DNA from: an uncultured Lachnospiraceae bacterium
GTDB taxonomy: Bacteria > Bacillota > Clostridia > Lachnospirales > Lachnospiraceae
NCBI GenBank assembly: GCA_910579395.1
Contig: CAJTUC010000022.1
Coordinates: forward strand, 7,475 to 71,474
Length of the DNA stretch: 64,000 bases
Direction: 5' to 3'
Part shown: positions 7,168 to 14,674 of the stretch, piece by piece
Layout of the letters: each line of letters begins with the position of its first letter
Numbering within the stretch: the stretch's first letter is position 1
Position numbers and translations under genes: made by a program
The notes under the pieces: model-generated
The model's database searches: none
Told to the model about the DNA's origin: nothing
Seen by the model: only the letters and a program-made list of their open reading frames with translations

Positions 7168-9231
7168 CTATAACGTAAATTCCTTCAGCAGCTCCGATAA
7201 TTCCCCTGCTTTTCCCTGTAAGTTTTCTGCGGCGGCTTCCAGCGCTGTGATCGCATCCTGCTGGGCAGATACGGTGCGGAGCATATTGGCGGAACCGGCC
7301 GCGGTCTGGGCGGATACGGAAGAAATACTTTCCACCGCGTGCAAGGTGGTATTTTTGGCTTCTTCCATATTTTCTACATTCTGTGTAATATGGCCGAGCG
7401 AGGTCATCAGCGATTGAATCTGCGTGTCCATATCATGGAAAGAATCGGAGGTATGCTGCATTGCTGCTTCCTGTGAGGAAACGGTTTCCGCGGTTTCTCT
7501 GGCAACAAGAACGACTTCTTCCGTGTTGTGGATGATGTCATCGATGATTTGCTGAATCTGTCCTGCAGAATCGGCCGACTGCTCTGCCAGTTTCCGAATC
7601 TGCTCCGCAACAACGGCAAATCCGCGCCCGCCTTCGCCTGCTCTTGCGGCTTCAATGGAAGCATTCAGGGAAAGCAGATTGGTCTCTTCCGCAATATGAT
7701 TGATACTTTCGACAATCTGCCCGATAGAACGGGATTTTTCGGAAAGCGCTTCAATCGCGGAAATGACATTGGCAGTCATTTCGGAAGTTTTTCTGGCACT
7801 GTTCGTCAGATTCTGCATGGAAGAAATACCTTCTGCAATGGATGCGCCCGCGGAATCGGTCAGCGCGCCTATCTCGGTAGTGCCCGTCGTTACATCACCA
7901 ATTTTATATGACAAAGTATCCATCTGCGTCATACAGTCTTCGGAATTTTCATCCAGATGTGAGACACCGGATTCGATTTCGGAGATGGCATTCTGGATAT
8001 CCCTCGATGTTTCGACAAACGTTTCCGCAGAAGTGGATACGCGGTCGGCGGAATCTGTCAGGGCGTTGCTCGCGGCGGTAACGTTGGTGATCAGATTTTT
8101 CATATTGATGATCATGACATTGACGCCTTCGGCAAGAAGTTTAAATTCATCTTTTGCCTTTACTTTGAGCTGAGAGGTCAGGTCGCCTGAAGAGACTTTC
8201 TGCAGCTGTGTGAAAATCTGATAAATATTTGTATTAATATGTGCAGCCATCAGACTGCCCAATAAAGTCGCAATAAATAAAGCGATAATGACAATAATAA
8301 TGGTAAGCATTTTAATATCCGACGCCTGTGAAATGATCGTGGCTTTCGGAATCAGCGAACAGAGCATGGCATTGTGGGAAGGCAGCGAGGAGTAAAGGAA
8401 AAGGTAAGTTTCTCCCTGCCATGAGACATATTCCATGCCGTTCGTCTCCTCTGATGCAAGAGCATTCTGGTAAAAATCTGTTCCGGTAAAAATCGTATCG
8501 GCATTCGTAGAAGTTCCGTCAGGATATAATTCCGTGCCGTCGGATGTGATAAAAGCGATATAGCTGCCTTCTCCGGCATCAAAAGAAGATAATGCGTCAA
8601 TAACGGCGTCTCTGCTGATGTCGATGATCATCAGCGTTTTGGAATTGTTGAACCCGCGGACGAGGCGGAGCGAATATTTGGAAGCGTCCGTTCCGAGCGC
8701 TTCGTCCGCAGCGGATTGATTTCCGAAAAGATAATAATTATATCGGTCGCCGCCCGGCAGTGCACCCTCGGGTGTGGCCGTATAAATGGAATAAAGTTCT
8801 TCCGCTGCGGTCTGCGTGGATGTGATGGAAGGGACGCTGTCGGAAATCATGTAAATATTGGAAATCAGCGCATCGCCATTCACATTGCCGTTCAATTCCT
8901 TCGTATAGGTCTTGTTCATGTTCGTGCGCGAAGCTGTATCCGAATCATAGAGACCCTGAAAATATCGGGTCAGTTCGTCTTCATTTAAATAACCTTTATA
9001 GGAGGTGCGCACTGTATCGATGGAAAGCCTCAGATATTCATTTGTCATGTGCATTGTCTGAAAAGCAGAGGTCTCGTAACGGGATATGATACCATCGGAT
9101 GCCTTCTGGTAAGAGACAACGCCGAGAACTGCAATACACAGTACCGGAATCATAAAAAAGAAAATTAATTTGAAACGCAGCTGCCGGTATACGGGAATAT
9201 TGGATTTGGATTGTTTCGTCTTTTTACGCAT
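7168..9231 (-). CDS. Methyl-accepting chemotaxis protein
   Basis: This is a 687-residue transmembrane receptor. Membrane segment 1 is near residues 20-44 and segment 2 near 307-327. Between them lies an extracellular sensor of about 260 residues, probably Cache-like. A HAMP domain follows, then a signalling domain with the conserved hairpin tip near residues 524-549 (NASIEAARAGEGGRGFAVVA). Such receptors control CheA kinase activity in response to ligand. The ATG at 9231 has AGGAGG 8 bases upstream. No other che genes are present, so it is an orphan receptor. The ligand is unknown. Confidence 0.93.
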   Translation of the reverse strand: MRKKTKQSKSNIPVYRQLRFKLIFFFMIPVLCIAVLGVVSYQKASDGIISRYETSAFQTMHMTNEYLRLSIDTVRTSYKGYLNEDELTRYFQGLYDSDTASRTNMNKTYTKELNGNVNGDALISNIYMISDSVPSITSTQTAAEELYSIYTATPEGALPGGDRYNYYLFGNQSAADEALGTDASKYSLRLVRGFNNSKTLMIIDISRDAVIDALSSFDAGEGSYIAFITSDGTELYPDGTSTNADTIFTGTDFYQNALASEETNGMEYVSWQGETYLFLYSSLPSHNAMLCSLIPKATIISQASDIKMLTIIIVIIALFIATLLGSLMAAHINTNIYQIFTQLQKVSSGDLTSQLKVKAKDEFKLLAEGVNVMIINMKNLITNVTAASNALTDSADRVSTSAETFVETSRDIQNAISEIESGVSHLDENSEDCMTQMDTLSYKIGDVTTGTTEIGALTDSAGASIAEGISSMQNLTNSARKTSEMTANVISAIEALSEKSRSIGQIVESINHIAEETNLLSLNASIEAARAGEGGRGFAVVAEQIRKLAEQSADSAGQIQQIIDDIIHNTEEVVLVARETAETVSSQEAAMQHTSDSFHDMDTQIQSLMTSLGHITQNVENMEEAKNTTLHAVESISSVSAQTAAGSANMLRTVSAQQDAITALEAAAENLQGKAGELSELLKEFTL

Positions 9232-9292
9232 GGAAAAGCCCTCCTATACAAATGCCGTTTCGCGTTGCCTGTTTTTCTTTTACGCTTTGTAT

Positions 9293-9298
9293 ATTATA
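9293..9298 (-). promoter_or_regulatory. Extended -10 element of the chemotaxis receptor
   Basis: On the minus strand TGCTATAAT gives an extended -10 box, 60 bp before the start codon. The -35 match is weak. Confidence 0.5.
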
Positions 9299-9328
9299 GC
9301 ATAAAATCCGGTGAAAATACAGGAGCTC

Positions 9329-9357
9329 TTGTGAAATCTTACTACATATGATAGAAT
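9329..9357 (+). promoter_or_regulatory. Promoter of the UDPGP-type gene
   Basis: TTGTGA (9329-9334) and TAGAAT (9352-9357) are 17 bp apart. It is divergent from the chemoreceptor promoter. Confidence 0.45.
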
Positions 9358-9404
9358 GGTAAAAATTTGAAACGAAAAATACGAAGAAAGGAAAGGGTAT
9401 CGAC

Positions 9405-10631
9405 ATGAATTATCAGCAGGTATACGATAAACTGGAAAAGAGCGGCCAGCTCCACGTTTTAAAATATTATGAGGAATTGACACAGGAAGAAAAAGAAGCA
9501 TTGCTGGCACAGGTGGAAACGCTCGATTTTTCGATGACCGCATCGTGTAAACATAAAGAAGAACTGAATCAGAAGGGAGAAATAACCCCGTTATCCGCCA
9601 TGCAGTTAAATGAGATCGCGGAGAGAAAAGAGGAATTCATGTCTGCCGGCATCGATGCAATCCGGGCCGGAAAGGTTGGCGCCGTTTTACTGGCGGGCGG
9701 CATGGGAACGAGACTCGGCTCCGATGCGCCGAAAGGCGTGTACAATATCGGACTGACGAAGGAGGTTTTTATTTTTCAGCGTTTGATAGAGAATCTGCTC
9801 GATGTGGTGCGGCAGGCAGACGCCTGGATTCACCTTTTTGTTATGACGAGCGATAAGAACCACGAGGCGACTGTGAACTTTTTCCGGGAAAAGGATTATT
9901 TCGGGTATAAGCCGGAATATATCACCTTTTTCATGCAGGAGATGGCGCCCGCGACCGATTATGAGGGCAGGGTCTATATGGAAGCGAAAGACAAAATATC
10001 CACTTCGCCTAACGGTAACGGCGGCTGGTTCTCTTCCATGATGAAATGGGGTGTCGTGGATAAGATTCATGAAGCCGGCATCGAATGGCTGAATGTGTTT
10101 GCGGTGGATAATGTATTGCAGAGAATCGCGGATCCCTGTTTCGTCGGTGCGACAATTCTGACCGACAGCGATGTGGGGGCGAAAGTTGTTCGCAAGAATG
10201 CGCCGGATGAAAGAATCGGCGTGATATGCCTGGAGGATGGAAGACCGTCAATCGTGGAATATTATGAACTGACGGAGGAACTGATGAATGCCAGAGACGA
10301 GAACGGCGAGCCCGCATACAGTTTCGGCGTTATACTGAATTATCTGTTCCGTGAAAAAGCACTGGAGGAAATCGTTGCAAAGAAGTTGCCTCTTCATATT
10401 GTAGAGAAAAAGATTCCCTGTCTGAATGAAGCAGGAGAACTGATCAGACCGGAAGAGCCAAACGGCTACAAATACGAGCAGCTCGTGCTGGATATGATTC
10501 ACGAACTGGATTCCTGCCTGCCCTATGAGGTAGAAAGAAATTATGAGTTTGCTCCGATCAAAAATAAAACCGGCATCGATTCCGTAGAAAGCGCAAGAGT
10601 GTTGTGTCAGGAGAATGGAATTGAATTGTAA
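9405..10631 (+). CDS. UDPGP type 1 family uridylyltransferase (UDP-sugar pyrophosphorylase)
   Basis: This 408-residue cytosolic enzyme belongs to the eukaryote-like UDPGP/UAP family, which makes a UDP-sugar and pyrophosphate from UTP and a sugar 1-phosphate. The nucleotide-binding signature LAGGMGTRLG is at residues 95-104, followed by PKGVYNIGL. A GNGGW segment near residue 204 and the NVLQRIADP segment are also typical. Sequence alone does not settle whether glucose-1-P or N-acetylglucosamine-1-P is used. The galE gene 151 bp downstream favours a role in UDP-glucose or UDP-GlcNAc supply for envelope sugars. The start follows a GAAAGGAAAGGG site. Confidence 0.85.
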   Translation: MNYQQVYDKLEKSGQLHVLKYYEELTQEEKEALLAQVETLDFSMTASCKHKEELNQKGEITPLSAMQLNEIAERKEEFMSAGIDAIRAGKVGAVLLAGGMGTRLGSDAPKGVYNIGLTKEVFIFQRLIENLLDVVRQADAWIHLFVMTSDKNHEATVNFFREKDYFGYKPEYITFFMQEMAPATDYEGRVYMEAKDKISTSPNGNGGWFSSMMKWGVVDKIHEAGIEWLNVFAVDNVLQRIADPCFVGATILTDSDVGAKVVRKNAPDERIGVICLEDGRPSIVEYYELTEELMNARDENGEPAYSFGVILNYLFREKALEEIVAKKLPLHIVEKKIPCLNEAGELIRPEEPNGYKYEQLVLDMIHELDSCLPYEVERNYEFAPIKNKTGIDSVESARVLCQENGIEL

Positions 10632-10782
10632 AATCCTCAAACTTAACATTTTGACAGATATGAGCAACATTCCGCGCTTGTATAAAAACCCGAATTAAGC
10701 GTAAAGTATTAGGTATAGAAAACGGATTTTGAAATTCTCAAAGGAAACAAAAATTTGGAAAAGACACAAGGAGGTATTTTCT

Positions 10783-11799
10783 ATGGCAATTTTAGTAACA
10801 GGCGGAGCAGGTTATATCGGCTCCCATACGGTAGTGGAGTTACAGAGTGCAGGCTATGATGTTGTTGTAGTAGACAATTTGTCCAATTCCAGTGAGAAAT
10901 CATTAAAAAGGGTTGAGAAGATTACTGGAAAACCTGTAAAATTTTATAAGGCGGATATTTTGGACAGGGCCGCACTGGAAGAAGTATTTAATAAAGAAGA
11001 GATTGATTCCTGTATACATTTTGCAGGGTTGAAAGCGGTCGGCGAATCTGTGGCGAAACCATGGGAATATTATGAGAACAATATTGCGGGTACGCTGACG
11101 CTGGTAGATGTGATGAGAAAACATAATGTGAAAAATATTATTTTCTCATCTTCTGCGACGGTATACGGCGACCCCGCAATCATCCCGATCACGGAGGAAT
11201 GCCCGAAAGGACAGTGTACGAATCCATACGGATGGACCAAGTCCATGTTGGAGCAGATTCTTTCCGATATGCAGAAAGCGGATCCGGAATGGAATGTCAT
11301 CCTGCTTCGTTATTTCAATCCGATTGGTGCGCATCAGAGCGGAACCATCGGCGAGAACCCGAACGGGATTCCCAACAACCTTATGCCTTACATTACGCAG
11401 GTGGCAGTCGGCAAGCTGAAAGAACTGGGCGTATTCGGCAACGATTACGATACGCCGGACGGTACGGGCGTGCGCGATTATATCCATGTTGTGGATTTGG
11501 CGGTCGGTCATGTGAAGGCTCTGAAGAAGATTGAAGAAAAAGCCGGACTCTGTATTTATAACCTTGGTACGGGCACGGGATACAGCGTCCTGGATATAGT
11601 GAAGAATTTCGAGGAAGCGACCGGCGTGAAGATTCCTTATGCTATTAAAGACAGACGCCCTGGCGATATCGCAACCTGCTATTCCAACGCGCAGAAAGCG
11701 AAAGACGAACTGGGATGGGAAGCGCAGTACGGTATCAAAGAAATGTGTGCCGATTCCTGGAGATGGCAGAGCAATAATCCGAACGGCTATGACGACTAG
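10783..11799 (+). CDS. galE: UDP-glucose 4-epimerase
   Basis: This 338-residue protein is the normal length for GalE, which interconverts UDP-glucose and UDP-galactose using tightly bound NAD. The Rossmann motif GGAGYIGSH is at residues 7-15. The SSSATVYG segment and the catalytic YxxxK (YGWTK, near residue 149) of the short-chain dehydrogenase fold are present, and the C-terminal RRPGDIATCYS segment is characteristic. The start at 10783 is chosen because AGGAGG lies 8 bases before it; an upstream in-frame ATG at 10729 lacks a site and would add 18 non-conserved residues. It follows the UDP-sugar pyrophosphorylase gene and probably works with it. The stop codon is followed at once by a cloverleaf repeat. 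Confidence 0.95.
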   Translation: MAILVTGGAGYIGSHTVVELQSAGYDVVVVDNLSNSSEKSLKRVEKITGKPVKFYKADILDRAALEEVFNKEEIDSCIHFAGLKAVGESVAKPWEYYENNIAGTLTLVDVMRKHNVKNIIFSSSATVYGDPAIIPITEECPKGQCTNPYGWTKSMLEQILSDMQKADPEWNVILLRYFNPIGAHQSGTIGENPNGIPNNLMPYITQVAVGKLKELGVFGNDYDTPDGTGVRDYIHVVDLAVGHVKALKKIEEKAGLCIYNLGTGTGYSVLDIVKNFEEATGVKIPYAIKDRRPGDIATCYSNAQKAKDELGWEAQYGIKEMCADSWRWQSNNPNGYDD

Positions 11800-11800
11800 C

Positions 11801-12000
11801 GTGAGAAGAACTTCTAGAGCTCATACAGCAAAAGCCTGATACTCAGGCTTGGCTGTTTCGCAAAGTCAGCATAGCTGACTTGGAAGTTCTACGATTTGCC
11901 GAAGGCAAATCTTTCTCACGCTGGAGAATGCCTAAAAAGCGGCATTCTCCCTGACAAACTTGTTTGTCTTGAGATTTTGAGATTCCGCAAAGCGGAATCA
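11801..12000 (+). repeat. Cloverleaf-type structured repeat, copy C (long form)
   Basis: This copy begins one base after the galE stop codon. The outer stem GTGAGAA pairs with TTTCTCAC. Arm 1 (GAACTTCTA with GGAAGTTCTA) carries an extended ACAGC...GCTGT hairpin and an extra AAGTCAGC/GCTGACTT hairpin. Arm 2 is GATTTGC/GCAAATC. It continues with GGAGAATGCC/GGCATTCTCC, GACAAACTTGTTTGTC and GATTCCGC/GCGGAATC hairpins. Downstream, at 12008-12021, TAGCGTGAGAAGAA repeats the 14 bases at the element's start. It is very similar to copy F at 61606. Confidence 0.8.
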
Positions 12001-12041
12001 TGGGGGATAGCGTGAGAAGAAAATATTGTATAACTTGAAAG

Positions 12042-12068
12042 AGAGCAGGCGGTATGACCTGCTCTTTT
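12042..12068. terminator. Bidirectional terminator
   Basis: AGAGCAGG (12042-12049) pairs with CCTGCTCT (12058-12065), with T on one side and A on the other. It separates galE from the converging HD gene. Confidence 0.8.
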
Positions 12069-12084
12069 ATCCGGCAATCAGCCT

Positions 12085-12684
12085 CTAACGAAAACTGTTT
12101 TCCACGACGCCCGGAAGCAGGGTATAAATAGGACAGCCAATCTGTTTTTCAAATAATTCTTTAATCTCTAAAATTTTTTTCCATCTGTCTGTAGTTGCCG
12201 GATGTACGCCGTATCGTATTGTTACGTCTACAAATCTTTTTTCCAGAAGGCAGAAGCCTGTAGGCATAGCCAGTGCGTCACATAGCTGTACCAGACGGTC
12301 ATAATCGTCATAGACAGCATTTGCGACAAACTCTTTCATAAACTGGTAATCATCATCACTGACATCGAACTTTCCGATAGAAGTATCAATATCCTGTATC
12401 ATGAACGCGTGGGATATACAGATCTGTGCTGCTTTTTTCCACCCACGTTCCATACAGTAGCGATAGCCGTCTATCAAATGCTTTTCTGAGCTCACTCCGG
12501 CATAACGTCCAATATCGTGTAACAGTCCAAAAAGGTAAGCCTGACTGGCAGATAGGCTTTTACAGTGTGATGCGATATTTTTACAGGCTTCTGCCACATA
12601 CCGGGAATAATCTGTCCATGCCCCCGGATTAGATTCTGACGCTTCTTTAAATGCCAGTTCCGCGGTCTGTTTGTTTAACTCCAT
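12085..12684 (-). CDS. HD domain protein
   Basis: This 199-residue protein has a phosphohydrolase HD motif at H56-D57 (LFGLLHDIGR), with a supporting histidine near residue 92 (ISHAFMI) and a later aspartate-rich segment. Small single-domain HD proteins of this type bind a metal and usually hydrolyse nucleotides or phosphorylated metabolites; the substrate here is unknown. GAAAGGAG lies 7 bases before the ATG. It lies downstream of the AraC-type regulator on the same strand, and the pair may be one transcript with a hairpin between them. Confidence 0.75.
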   Translation of the reverse strand: MELNKQTAELAFKEASESNPGAWTDYSRYVAEACKNIASHCKSLSASQAYLFGLLHDIGRYAGVSSEKHLIDGYRYCMERGWKKAAQICISHAFMIQDIDTSIGKFDVSDDDYQFMKEFVANAVYDDYDRLVQLCDALAMPTGFCLLEKRFVDVTIRYGVHPATTDRWKKILEIKELFEKQIGCPIYTLLPGVVENSFR

Positions 12685-12717
12685 TATTAGCTCCTTTCAA
12701 AAGGGCGGGCCTGCAGG

Positions 12718-12748
12718 TCAAGGCGCTCAGGCGCATATAGCGCCTTGA
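12718..12748. other. 10-bp stem hairpin in the leader of the HD gene
   Basis: TCAAGGCGCT pairs with AGCGCCTTGA around an 11-base loop. No T tract follows on either strand, so it is not an obvious terminator. It may stabilise or insulate the HD message. Confidence 0.5.
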
Positions 12749-12831
12749 ATCTGCCTCCTGTAAATAGCTGATTGATTTTACAGGTATCATTATAATGCAG
12801 TCAACATGAAAAAAATATTTCATTTCTGCCC

Positions 12832-13743
12832 TTATATATCACGATTCTGCCATTTCTTCCGATATTCTGACGGCGTACAATGTGCATATTCTCGAAAGAC
12901 TTTTCCAAAATAGCTGCTGCTTCCCAAACCGCAGGCATGGCTGATAGTCGTAACAGGTTCCTGCCCTCTTGCCAGCATCTGACAAGCTGTTTGCAGGCGG
13001 TAAGCTTTTATATATTCTACGGGGGTCATATGCAGACAATTGCGGAATACTCTGAAACATTCCCTTTCACTAAGGTATGCTGCCGCCGCAAGCTCCGGGA
13101 TAGAAATTTTCTCCGGGTAATGCTCGTGAATGTATATCATCATCAGTTTTATTTTATCATTGCTTCTATAATGTTTCCCTTTTTTCTTTTGAATAGGGTA
13201 AAATAGTTCAAAGAGCATTAGCCATATTTCCGACAGGGCATTGCGCAGCTTTATTTCATACCCCAAACCATCGTCTGGAAGATGAAATGCTTCAAGAATA
13301 CGCTTCAAAATTTTTTCCTCTGCTGCATTATCTGGAAAAAGGGGAATTAACTCAATCTGTGGGGCTGTGACAATAGGAGTGATATATTTTTGTTCAATTC
13401 TGCTTCCCTGTTCCCCGGCAAGCAGGGAAACATCGAAAATATGAAGCAGTTGGATATTTTTCTCTATCTGTGACATTGCCTTTGTCATATGAAGCACATT
13501 GGAATTTACCATGCCGCCGCTTCCGGCGGGAAATAATATTTTTCCTCCAGGCGTATTATATTCAAGGCAGCCGCTTTCCATATAAAAAAGTTCTACCGTC
13601 TTGTGCCAATGCCACGGTACATGACGTCCTATATATTTGTCAAGTTCTGCTCTGGAAGCGATATAGGGAAAATCAAATTCAAAATCTGGAAGTAATTCTT
13701 CCTTGCTTCCGGTATAAAATTCAATGCTATGGATATTTTTCAT
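12832..13743 (-). CDS. AraC family transcriptional regulator
   Basis: This 303-residue DNA-binding regulator has an N-terminal cupin-type sensor (HVPWHWHKTVELFYMESG near residues 40-57) and a C-terminal pair of helix-turn-helix motifs (ISIPELAAAAYLSERECFRVF and the later ISHACGLGSSSYFGKVFREY, then TPSEYRKKW). Such proteins sense a small molecule, often a sugar, and switch nearby genes. No sugar-use operon is adjacent. The nearest candidates are the HD gene downstream and the divergent ABC operon. CAGGTG lies about 8 bases before the ATG. Family assignment is firm; the ligand and target are not. Confidence 0.9.
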   Translation of the reverse strand: MKNIHSIEFYTGSKEELLPDFEFDFPYIASRAELDKYIGRHVPWHWHKTVELFYMESGCLEYNTPGGKILFPAGSGGMVNSNVLHMTKAMSQIEKNIQLLHIFDVSLLAGEQGSRIEQKYITPIVTAPQIELIPLFPDNAAEEKILKRILEAFHLPDDGLGYEIKLRNALSEIWLMLFELFYPIQKKKGKHYRSNDKIKLMMIYIHEHYPEKISIPELAAAAYLSERECFRVFRNCLHMTPVEYIKAYRLQTACQMLARGQEPVTTISHACGLGSSSYFGKVFREYAHCTPSEYRKKWQNRDI

Positions 13744-13890
13744 GTATATTCACCTGCACATCTGTAATTCCATGTCAAATTTATGAATTAAATATACGGG
13801 AATGGCCCGGCAATTGTCAATCAATGCGGCATATTCTTCAACGGAAAAGAAAAAAGCAGGAATGAGGGGGATTTTATAGTTATGAGTATT

Positions 13891-13934
13891 TTTTAACCGA
13901 ATGTAACCAGAATGTAACATCCACCGTTTATAAT
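13891..13934 (+). promoter_or_regulatory. Promoter with phased TGTAAC repeats ahead of the ABC/two-component operon
   Basis: TGTAAC occurs at 13902-13907 and 13913-13918, 11 bp apart with a 5-bp gap, with a partial TTTAAC 10 bp further upstream. TATAAT lies at 13929-13934, so the repeats sit where a -35 box would be. This is the layout of promoters activated by OmpR-family regulators. It also fits the WalR consensus TGTWAH-N5-TGTWAH. The regulator encoded at 17288 is the first candidate. Confidence 0.6.
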
Positions 13935-13978
13935 CAGAAAATAACAAAACAATCTGTGAAAGGGGTATTGTTAATTCT

Positions 13979-14674
13979 ATGGAAATTTTAAAAGCAGTAC
14001 ATTTGAAGAAATATTATGAGAGCGGAGAAACGATTGTGAAAGCGGTGGATGATATCAGTTTTTCCATTGAAAAGGGAAGTTTCACCGCAATCGTCGGGAC
14101 GTCGGGGAGCGGAAAGACGACATTGTTAAATCTGATCGGCGGTCTGGATTATGCGGACAGTGGAGAGGTCATCGTGGACGGGCATTCGATTTTGAAAATG
14201 AAGGAAGAAGAACTGACCATATTCCGCCGGAGAAATATCGGATTCATTTTTCAGAATTATAATCTGGTCTCGGTGCAGAATGTTTATAAGAACATCGTGC
14301 TTCCGATCAGGCTGGACGGCAACAGGCCGGATAAGGAATATATCGGACATATCTGTGATGTGCTGGGAATCGAAGGGAAGATGGACAGATATCCGAATCA
14401 GCTTTCCGGCGGGCAGCAGCAGCGGGTGGCAATCGCGAGGGCGCTTGCGGCGAAGCCGGCGGTTCTGCTCGCGGACGAACCCACCGGGAATCTGGATTCC
14501 AACACGAGCGCAGAGGTCATCGGGCTTTTGAAAATGACGGGAAAAGAATTTCATCAGACAATCGTTATGATCACGCATAACGAAGCGATTGCCCAGCTGG
14601 CGGACCGGGTCATTCATTTGGAAGACGGTAAGATTGTCGGGGATAAGGCCGGAGAAGGGGGGCAGGAAAGATGA
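13979..14674 (+). CDS. ABC transporter ATP-binding protein (MacB/LolD type)
   Basis: This 231-residue ATPase has Walker A at residues 40-48 (GTSGSGKTT), the Q-loop in FIFQNYNLV, the LSGGQQQR signature at 142-149, Walker B at 163-168 (LLADEP) and the H-loop ITHNE. The TGNLDSNTS segment is typical of the LolD/MacB/BceA group, which powers transporters with FtsX-like permeases. The stop overlaps the permease start by 4 bases, so the two are translationally coupled. With the downstream two-component genes it resembles bacitracin or antimicrobial-peptide detoxification modules, though the permease is not a canonical BceB. The start lacks a close ribosome site; the best (AAAGGGG) is 13 bases away. 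Confidence 0.92.
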   Translation: MEILKAVHLKKYYESGETIVKAVDDISFSIEKGSFTAIVGTSGSGKTTLLNLIGGLDYADSGEVIVDGHSILKMKEEELTIFRRRNIGFIFQNYNLVSVQNVYKNIVLPIRLDGNRPDKEYIGHICDVLGIEGKMDRYPNQLSGGQQQRVAIARALAAKPAVLLADEPTGNLDSNTSAEVIGLLKMTGKEFHQTIVMITHNEAIAQLADRVIHLEDGKIVGDKAGEGGQER

